The notes under the pieces were generated by a model, which ran no database searches, had not been told where the DNA came from, and saw nothing but the letters and a program-made list of their open reading frames with translations. DNA of 64,000 nucleotides, taken from assembly GCF_037975245.1 (NCBI RefSeq), contig NC_092568.1, positions 15,213,501-15,277,500 on the forward strand, in the 5' to 3' direction. The DNA is from Apostichopus japonicus (taxonomy: Eukaryota; Echinodermata; Holothuroidea; Aspidochirotida; Stichopodidae). Below are positions 55,061-64,000 of this stretch, piece by piece. The stretch's first letter is position 1, and each line of letters begins with the position of its first letter. The position numbers and the translations under genes are program-made.

Positions 55061-58000
55061 ATTCTGTGGGGTGTAAAACAAGAAGTGCAAGGCCAGGCCT
55101 TATCTTTTCAACTGTACTTAAGCAGGTCGGTCCCAGGGTTAGGGTTGCTTAAAACAGCAGGGCCGATATCTTGTGTACCAGTCACTTTTAAAGCTTGTTC
55201 ATGCATTAGGGGTAAATGATTGAGTCACAGCGACTTCGTATTGACTGGCCGATCCACAATTAAGTCTGATACACTACTGGCCGGTCCCACCTTTTCTGTG
55301 ATCACAAGATTTTATAATGCTGGAACTGGCAGACAATCATACAGTCAATGCAACTTACTGTAGTTAATACCTTTTAAGATGCTTAACATAGTAATATGGA
55401 GAAGAAATTGAACATTGAGATTATAAGTGTGAATACATGGAGGGGGGGGGCAGAAGTCACATGATAGTATTTGACTTGTTCTGTTTGTCTGTGTGGATCC
55501 ACGCTTTGAATAACTTCCATAGGGTCTATTTCATTGCATAAGTTTTTTATGCAGGATCATTGGAAAAAGGTTACAGGTAGTTGTGACAAACATTTAACAT
55601 ACCTTTCTGTGAATTTCCCTCCAAATAATTCAGCTCTCAGTATGCCCTCTGATGAATATTTATCCATTTAAAACACGTTTTAAAATTATTACCAGAAATA
55701 TCCTAATCCTATATCAACAGATATATTAGTTTTTAACCCAATTTTCCTTAACTTTGGAGCATAAATTTGATTTATGTAGATGCAGGAACCCCCCTTTCTT
55801 TGAAATGAAGTGCTTACATCTAAAAAGTTCTACCAATTGGTATAATGCAAACTGACAATTAACATGTGGGACGGATCAAACAAAAGCAACATATGGTACA
55901 GTTGCATTATATGTTATTCTTTTCTACAGTTTTTCCCAACAACCCATCCTCCTTCAAGGGACTTTTTTAAACACATATTATGGATCTGTTCAATTACTGA
56001 TAGGTATCACTACAGAGAGGTAAGCAAAGTGAAAAAGGTGTATCTGGGGTTCTCGTGACTTTGGGGTTGGAGGTGACTATAGGGTCAGATCAAGGGTGTA
56101 AATTACTTCACAACCCCTCTGTAGGGCTGGATCCAGTGAATTGGGTGATGTTAACACCAGTTTAGATTGGTTGAAGTTTGAATCCTGAACTTTAAGATAG
56201 TTGCACATGTTCAGACTACTTCTAATAAATATTGCCAATTTGCTCAAATAATGAACAGGCAAGAGCCACTGCACCTCTTGTGCCATATTTAGTTTCATGA
56301 ACTCTTAATCAACTACATTGTAAATGATGAAAACCACCAATGGAAAGTTTCTCAAGTAGTATATATTGTAAATATGAGTATACAGACCATAACATACAGA
56401 CCTAATACAGACAATAAAATAAAGTTTTATGTGTGAAAAGTTAGAGCATGTGATCAAATTGTCTCTAATTTGCAAAAAAAAAGTTTAGAACTACTGTAAC
56501 AGATTGTGTATAATACATTAATACATGATACAAGTAACTATAAATGCTCACAAAATACTTGGTGTAGAATTTTTTTTCATCAGTGCATTCAGAAAAATGT
56601 CTATATGAAAGTAATTGTAATACAGTAATGCCTCCCCACCTGCGAGTTCTCAGGCATATCCGCTGCATGCCAGACCAGACCTGACGTTATTACAAGAACA
56701 TGCAGGCCTAAACTTATTGCATTTGCCTGAAGGAATAGCCAATGTATAGGTTCCATGCAATTATATAAGCCTATTTTTAGGCGTACGCTGGGTTATATAT
56801 GTATTGGTTGTGTACAAGGTCATGCCTAAATTTATGCTATAGCGTAATATTTGCTATTGACTTTCACACATGTGTAAAGTACACACCCTGTTGTAATGGT
56901 ACAAACTACACATGCAACAGCCAGTATAGGACCTAACTTCGAATACTGCAATGATAGTGTTTAGCTGTTCAGTTACTCACAACTTTTATTTTTTGTGACT
57001 GCAGTCACAAAAAATACAAGTTGTGAGATTCAAGTTATTAGGTCATGGTGGCTAGTGACACCTTCGTGAAATGTCATACCTCAAAGACAAAATGTTTGAA
57101 GTGGTGCTACAAAGGAAACTGCTCCCTGAGACCATTCACTTCCTCATTGGAGATCTGGCTAAAAACATAAATGCAAGTATCTTGCAGTTCATTTGACTTG
57201 CCAGCTACCACCAGCTAAAAACACCTGGTTACTGCCCGAGGGCTTTTCAATACTTCATTTGGCACACTCACTTTTCAGTTGTTATTGTTGTTGATCATAA
57301 TTACATCATGTGTTGATGTTCTAGTTGATGATCTAGAACCTTATGCATATATACTGTAGACCTTTTCACCTCTAGGAGCACTATATATCTGGAAGTTGCC
57401 TATGAATAAAAGCCAAGTGGCAACTCCCTTGAGACCCAGCATTAATGTACTGTATAGGAGTGTAAGAAATAGAAAACAATGTTATTTGCAAAACTAACAA
57501 ATATTCTACATTTCAGCTTAACATAACAGACATAACTGAAATCACTACAGAAGGAAACTAAGAGCATAGCTTATAAGCAGTATGCATGCTTAATACTTTT
57601 GAAGCAAAACAATGAAGCATAAACGAATACATATATAAAAAATATAGTAGTAACACCCTATTTCAAAGCAACAATTGGTGCTGGTTAAATAAACTATGAG
57701 AGTTAATGTACGTATGGTACAGTATGGCAGACTTGGCAGCTCAGTTTTTATTAAAAAAATGAGGCCGTAAGGCAAACATCTGTGTATACAGTGGAGGGGG
57801 GAGGGGATCATGGATCAGCCTAATGGGTTCACAAAATACTTCTATCAAGTTTTGAGGAAAAAACTTGTCCACTTAATAGTGATAATTATACTAGGCTAAA
57901 CTGGTTAGGCATCATCTGGAGTATGCAGTCCAGGCTTGGAAGTTGGAACCCATATTTTCTAAGGATAACTGTAAGGAAGTATAGGCCTATACTTGAGAAG

Positions 58001-59459
58001 GTCCATGCAGCCTCTGAAGATTGAGGGCTACTTAAAAAGTATATACTCTAGCTATGATGATTACTAAATATTTCCTAAAGTGTGTTCCTTAAATTATAGT
58101 TTAGGAGGTACCAGCTAGCTGCTGAATCTCACCACAGCGGAGCTTAGGAATAGGAGCTGGTTATAAGGACGTGGTGACTTGATTCAGGTTTTCGAGATGT
58201 TTATGGTTTTGACATGTTTAATTGCTAATAGTTGTTGTACCAAACCTCATACTCTTGAACCCCAGAAATTACCAAATAGGATTAATATTCTAATAGGGTT
58301 ATATACTGTACTGTATGAGTGAATGCCAATGAAGTGGTTTGTCTGAGAAAGTTAATTGCACTTGCTGCAAGTACTGTGAATGAGTTTAAGAATGATTTGA
58401 CAAGTGCTTTAAGCATTGGATAATTCAGGTCTGACTTTTTGTGGCTTCGGTTAATTTGCTAGAGCTCCCATAGGGTCCTTGATATGGGGACTTGATTGTT
58501 CCTCTTGACTCTAATTTTAACTAAACTATTCTACTGTAATTCTAGCCTATTAATGTAGGCCTAAGTGTAACAGTAACAGACACTTGCCTATTCAATACAT
58601 AAATAAGTAATACCTTAACTTACTTATAAGCTACTGTAGCCTAAAGTGCTCGATCATAATTGGCATAATTGTTAAACATATGCTGTTTGTCTTCCCGTTC
58701 AAAATGCAGAGTAGTTGAGATCGTGCTTAATATTTGTTTCTGCTGATAATTAATGTTTAAGTTAATGAAACCCCTGTTTGAGTTTGATATACAATAATGT
58801 TGTTAAAATGTGTACTTTTAACATGGAGTTTTAATTCCAAATAATGTGCCAGTGCTAGAATACAAATCTTTCAAGCTGTTACTAATGACATTACATGTTC
58901 ACCTGTCCCGACGGCTGCGTATAATAGAGTGTATCTATAAAACTCCAAAGGAAACGTTAACAGACTAATAGGGACTATTGGATTATATTGAGTGATAGTG
59001 GCCACAAATTGAGAACACTTCTGAAAATTGTACAGCATATCCTATTATCATATTCCTATTTAATGACACATATCTTGAAGTTGTATTTTAATAGTACTTA
59101 CAAGTACTTGAGTACTTATCCTACAGTAAATACTAATAGTATATGCACTGTTGCACTGCAGGAAGTAAGTATTCGAAGACTTATTTTGAATACTTAGTGA
59201 GTACTGAATGAATACATTCAAATTTGGTAAGGGAAGATGGTTAAAGCCCCCTAGCCACCCATCTCCCCCCACCATCTTCTCAAAGTCATTAAAACATTGC
59301 TCGAATGCAGAATATGCTTGATCATGTGCAATATTTAAGTGCAGCCTAACATTTGTCAATAAGGTAAATTTTTGACTTAACATATGTCACTTTTAATATA
59401 TACGTGGAGATAATTAGTTTTATCAAAAGCACTATATAACCACCCAAAAAAACTTGAAA
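55061..59459. other. Mostly non-coding stretch
   Basis: Starts with degraded array units (AAGTGCAAGGCCAGG, GGTCGGTCCCA), then AT-rich unassigned DNA. The only clear structure is the palindrome at 56,976-57,027. Confidence 0.5.
56976..57027. repeat. 52-bp palindrome without loop
   Basis: 56976-57001 and 57002-57027 are reverse complements with one mismatch, centred on CTGCAG. Confidence 0.97.
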
Positions 59460-59802
59460 TTACTTTCTGGTACATCTTTTTGACTCTTGTTTCATCATTC
59501 TGGATTTCTCAAGCCGATTCTTATTGTGTATTTTGTTTTTTATGTCTTTCCAAGATTTGTTCTTTAGTAGTCCTCTACTTCGTTTCTTCAGAAGCTCTCC
59601 AACCATTTTACCGGGGGTTGTTTTGGTCTTTAGGAATTGTTTAATCTCAGGCTGTGCAAATAAGAAATCTTCTTCTTGTTTGGTCCATCTGTTGTACGAT
59701 CTTGAATTTTTTGTCTCCTATCCCTTCTTTGGTTGCACTGGTTCCTCAAGTGCACTGTCTTCATCCGAATCTGGAGAACCTCTGTCTTCATCTTGCTGTG
59801 AT

Positions 59803-59826
59803 TCATCGTCATCGTCATCGTCATCG

Positions 59827-59916
<90 letters not shown>

Positions 59917-59923
59917 CCATCAC

Positions 59924-60006
<83 letters not shown>
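59803..60006 (-). repeat. (GAT)n / (ATC)n trinucleotide tract encoding poly-Asp
   Basis: About 68 triplets, nearly pure. On the minus strand it lies in frame with the recombinase gene and would encode Asp almost throughout, with a Gly-Asp-Gly interruption and Glu/Ser near the edges. The plus-strand poly-Ser/poly-His and minus-strand poly-Met frames are shadows. Confidence 0.9.
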
Positions 60007-61779
60007 CTATCGCTATCAGAGTCATGATCTGATTCATCACTACCATCATCACCTTCATCTTCCCCATCTGTATCTACTTCCTCCTATGAATTGATGGATA
60101 TTTCGTCTAGAGACTCTCCACAATGTTGATGCACTTGGCCTTTCTCAGTGAGGCACAACAATTTGCTCATCTTAGCCAGCAACATTGTCTCCTGTGGTAG
60201 CCTGTAATACTCACGATGAACAGCAATATTGTGACCCATATGGTTAGCTAGTTGCTCTAGCTCATGATCTTTCAACCCAAGAAGTTGTGACAAAGTGGCA
60301 ATGTGTTTCCGCAGTTTCGTACAACGGAGGTTTTCTGGATGCTTCAATCCAGCTGCATCAGCTAGTTCCCTTATTGTGTCCCCGGCCCTTAAAGGAGTGG
60401 TAGCATCTAGACTGACCCTCGCAAATACATACTTTGCTTTGTGTTTCTGTTCTTTGTGATAGACAACAATCATCTCTATGCTCTCCTTTGTGTTTTCAGT
60501 GAGCAGTATTGGTACACCTCTACCTCTTTTGCCCCTTACCATCAGCACATCTAACCGCTTCATTGCGAGTTTCTCAGACAGAGATAGGGCCTTTGCTACC
60601 TCATCTTGAACTGGTTGTTTGTTCTTCATTTGTGTACAGAAGTCATCAATTAGTAGGACCTCTACCTCTCGAGGTCTTCGTCGATTGAAGAACACTAGCT
60701 GAGCCAGTGTAAGTCGTGCAAGTTCTCTGTAGTTTGATGATGTCATCCCTTCACTTTTAATTTTGGTTTTTACTGCCTTCTCCATTGTCAGTAAGTGTTG
60801 GTTGAACTTCAGACAGTCCTCAGTAAGTGGCAGAAGCTGTGGTTTCTTCCATGTTAATTCATTCCTTTGTCTTAGAGCAGATGCTGTTACTTTAACATTC
60901 CAGTCACTGTCTCTTAGTAAAAGGAAGTTATCCACTTCTGTCACTTTCTCCGGTTGTTTTGACTTTAAGTATTTGCTCCGCAGAGACACTGCTAAGTCTT
61001 TAATAGCAAATCCAATCTTCAAAGCACTGGAATAACTTCCGTGAACTTGAGACTGCTCGTTATATCGACTTATTTTGCGGGTGGCCTCAACTTAGCACTT
61101 TGGCAATAGTTCTCATCCTTTCTCTGCAAGTGTCTCCTTTCTTGGATGAGTTACTTTTATCAAGGTGGTTTTGGCCCACATCAACAATATCTCTGTCAGA
61201 TTTAGCAATCAGAGAGATGTCATCATTGATCATCTGGTCCAAGACTTTTTGATCTGCTAATTTTCTGGCATTGCAGCTTTTCTTGTGAACCCAGAGACTG
61301 CTGACATTGTAATATCCAAAACAGTCACTGCAAGGTACAAACTGATCAATATCAGTGCTCGCTCCATGCTGTGGGCGCTTTGAGACCATGAGCTCTCTAG
61401 CCTCTCCCTTGTATACTTTTTGGTTATGTTCATGATTACCTAACTTTTTAATTTTCCTCCATACAGGATTACCTTTTGACTTTTTCTTTCTTGGGCTGCT
61501 TTAATCTTTCACCATTGCTTCAGCTACTAGGAGTTCCTCGGGGTGGATTCGTCTGAGGTGGCGGAAAAGTTTGGTCTGCCTTTCTCCACAGTAGAGGCAA
61601 AATGCATGTTGGTCCCACTTTCTTTTTCCTCTTTTCATGGTGCAAGCAGATGCCACATAAGGAACGTTGTCTTGTTCAGATGCTTTGCTTGTTGATGGCA
61701 GGTCTTTTTCACTACTAGGTTCTTCCCACAAGCTTGCATCACTTTCTTCTGTGCTTTCTTCACCCTCAAGACAGCTAGA

Positions 61780-63355
61780 CTGGGCAACAAAGAATTTAAA
61801 AAAAAGTGAGATAAAATGTACCTTACAAAAGCTGTGTTGGTATGAATTCAGACTTAGTAAACCTATTCAGAATGGTACTCAAATATGTTCACATCATCTG
61901 CAGTAGCTATACTTCAACAAGTAGGAATTGCAGTTGGCAGATTTAAAGGCCATCTGTGTTGGCCCCAAATTTTAGCATGCTAACAGTGCTTAAAAGTTTC
62001 TAGAAGTACTTTTCCAGAAGTTTTCACTCTTCAAAATACTTGTTAGGTCTTAGAAAACTTCACATTCGATAATTGAATGTTTCTGAGGGGAAATGTAACC
62101 ATACAGTTTATAGTAAACTTAGTAAAGATATGTTATCATTTGTTAACATTTGACAAATGTGACCATGCATATTTGAATTCAAGCATCTTTTTGGGCAATA
62201 CAAAAGGCAGCTAATACTCTGAACTTGCTGTTCTGCTGGGGAAGAGCATATAGTCAAGTATACCAGATACCCTATGTTCAGAAACTACAAAGCATTGCCC
62301 CAAAGAAGACTTTCAATTCTCTTCTGCATAGACTCCATATATGCTTGTACTCATGATGGCTGCAGCAAACATAGTCAAAATTTCACTGCCTTATAGTAAT
62401 ATTAGTTGAAATTATGCAATCACCATAGTGTAAAGTTCCGTGACATGAATGCATTGGTCTATGCCCTATAAGCGATTGTGGGCATCTGAATGCATGCGCG
62501 TGACTCAAAGATTGTCTTGAGTTTTTACTGTGTTATAATTAGGCAATATTTAACAATGAATTGGTTATTATATTTCTCAAATTTGTAAGTTTTGACACAG
62601 AGAAAATATGTGCAAGTTTATGAAATGTTGCAACTTAACAAGCATAGAGAGTGCTCAAGTAGCATCTGGGATTCTCCATGTGCATGCTCAAATTTCTTAT
62701 GTACAGTCCATTAGATTTTCTGTTCAACTTGAAAGATCTGCTTTATTGTGCCTAATTGTAACACGCTCTAGCTAGGAAAGTTTTATGATTACGTAATCGA
62801 CCCACCACAGTGGTAAAATGACCTCAGGCTCTACAGTTAGCCTGCATAGCTTCTTAACACCATGACATCTTTGTGTAAACACTGTGTGGAAATATGTCCT
62901 TATACATGTCTACAGTAGTAATATCATACAACGTTTAGACAAAGACCCTCATACAAGAAAAAATACGTGGCAGGCATTGCAGACTAATTGGTAAAAGAAA
63001 GGTCATATTAATACCAAGGCAGGTTGATAATGTAATCTTAAATTTTTTGTGGTAGCGTGCTATACTTGGGGTCGATACAGCAGACCTTTAAGTAGCAATA
63101 CATGGCTGCATCATGTTTAGTTGAGCTGATACTGAATGTAGTTCATCAAAGGACATAGATGACTAGGCGCAAGCTTGTCAGTAGTGAATGGAGTTATTAA
63201 TGATTCCACATTCTTCAACATCAAAAGGATGTAATTGATATGTCACAAATGATTCAATCATCACTACAGAAACAACATTAGGTACTATTAGGTTTTGTAA
63301 AATTGCTGTAAGCTTATTGTGTGCAGTGTCCAGTTCTAAATACTTCATTACTAAC
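61780..63355. other. Intron of the recombinase gene
   Basis: Lies between the two minus-strand exons with GT-AG borders (GTTAGT ... CCCAG). AT-rich; no other feature recognised. Confidence 0.5.
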
Positions 63356-63471
63356 CATTTTTTGATCAGTAGAATCTGCTGCGTCATCTATTTCTTGATC
63401 CATGTCAAGAAATCGTTTCCCCTTTGTTGTTTCAACTTGTTCTTCTGTAGAGTCATCACCAGGAGAGTTTT

Positions 63472-64000
63472 CTACAAAGGCAAATGTAATTAATACTATG
63501 AAAGACAAATATTCACCATTAAAGAGATATCAGATTAGTTTCTACATACGAAACAGCTGGTTAAACATTATATTTTGGTTCATAAAACAATTTGAAAAAA
63601 GTACATATTTAATCTGGCTATAATGAAACATGAGATTATCACTACATTCATATCATATAACACATTTTATTGCGTTGTCTGTTCATGGGGGATAAGAATG
63701 GTTCCTTACAATGTAATTTTGAATTTCACACATCTCCTTTAACCAATTTAAAAATTGATAGCTTTGAAAAACATAGGTGCATGCACATTTTGGAAATACT
63801 AGACTAGGTCAGTGTTTGAAGTAGCATAATCTGCCATCTGAGCACCATCAATAAAAAAAAAATATCTAAGGACAGGGAGAGACCTCCCCTTTGACCCCTT
63901 CCCAGGACAGCAATCAGTGCACTCAAACATAAATCCAGGGGAAAAACTGATGAGTACCACCAACTCTGGACTAAACAGTAGATAATGGTAAATACTGTGA
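63472..64000. other. Upstream intron or flank
   Basis: No exon was recognised. The exon at 63471 starts in mid-codon, so at least one further upstream exon must lie to the right of this window or be undetected here. Confidence 0.45.

Larger units (their letters stand above)
59460..63471 (-). pseudogene. Crypton-like tyrosine-recombinase gene with zinc fingers, Asp tract and SANT-like C-terminus
   Basis: Minus strand. An upstream exon 63471-63356 (acceptor CTTTGTAG, donor ATG|GTTAGT; acidic 'DDSTEEQVETTKGKRF') joins in phase 0 to a large exon from 61779 (acceptor TTTGTTGCCCAG). It encodes an acidic leader, a C2H2 finger ('FCLYCGERQTKLFRHLRRIH'), a TAA at 61503, 'KIKKLGNHEHNQKVYKG', a C-x2-C...H...C finger ('CSDCFGYY...VHKKSC'), a frameshift near 61,090, then about 310 residues of recombinase-like core. 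The core ends 'LRKHIATLSQLLGL' and 'LANHMGHNIAVHREYYR', resembling box II with the nucleophilic Tyr. After TAG 60086 come an Asp-rich region, TAG 59720, and 'RWTKQEEDFLFAQPEIKQF' / 'NKSWKDIKNKIHN' (Myb/SANT-like). Stop at 59460. Integration by tyrosine recombination is the inferred ancestral role. Confidence 0.7.

Noticed and set aside
59524-60094. Poly-Ser, poly-His and poly-Met frames over the trinucleotide tract
   Set aside because: Shadows of the in-frame poly-Asp tract of the minus-strand recombinase gene.

Overview
This is eukaryotic DNA. It is AT-rich and intron-bearing, with long microsatellites and many decayed transposable elements and no intact operon-like coding. The frequent GGCCTA/TAGGCC words, a Mag/SURL-like Ty3 element and the mix of Kolobok-, hAT-, Harbinger- and Crypton-like elements suggest a marine invertebrate, most likely an echinoderm such as a sea cucumber or sea urchin. 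The species is an inference that I cannot prove from the sequence alone.

Layout. 0-2.6 kb: a frameshifted jockey/CR1-like LINE (endonuclease plus reverse transcriptase) with an internal deletion. 2.6-7.6 kb: non-coding DNA, a (TA)n tract, a tRNA-Ser-derived SINE and a hairpin. 7.66-21.61 kb: one decayed Ty3/gypsy element (LTRs, tRNA-Leu-type primer site, gag, protease, RT, RNase H, integrase). It is split between gag and protease by a 9,010-bp block bounded by 30-bp terminal inverted repeats. That block holds a perfect 47-bp inverted repeat and an eight-copy ~195-bp tandem array, and the array is itself interrupted by a 1,050-bp TTAA-flanked Kolobok-like element carrying a THAP fragment and, facing it, a P2X7-ballast-like first exon. 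21.6-26.3 kb: mostly empty, then a palindromic tandem array and a GGTCCAA foldback.

26.7-31 kb: one copy of an exon-bearing duplicated segment, then a minus-strand decayed gene with paired-Cys motifs and a CXC (tesmin-like) cysteine cluster. 31.6-32.6 kb: 5' remnant of a PIF/Harbinger transposase gene. 32.6-39 kb: non-coding, with a cluster of TTACAGYRTGAC words. 39-43.2 and 52.7-54.4 kb: two blocks of one ~200-250 bp satellite-like family, each next to ACATGC-rich DNA. The first block is interrupted by a 389-bp hAT-type element and by a foreign 227-bp piece. 44.8-48.1 kb: minus-strand four-exon gene model, the second copy of the 26.7 kb segment, and a foldback insertion. 48.4-51.3 kb: LINE tail, a candidate first exon and duplications. 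55-59 kb: largely empty, with a 52-bp palindrome.

59.46-63.47 kb: minus-strand Crypton-like tyrosine-recombinase gene (two zinc fingers, recombinase-like core, a ~65-residue Asp tract, SANT-like C-terminus) with a frameshift and three premature stops.

No rRNA, functional tRNA, CRISPR or intact host housekeeping gene was seen. The content is best read as layers of transposons, whose nesting gives a relative chronology: Ty3 element, then 9-kb TIR element, then triplet duplication within the array, then Kolobok-like insertion.
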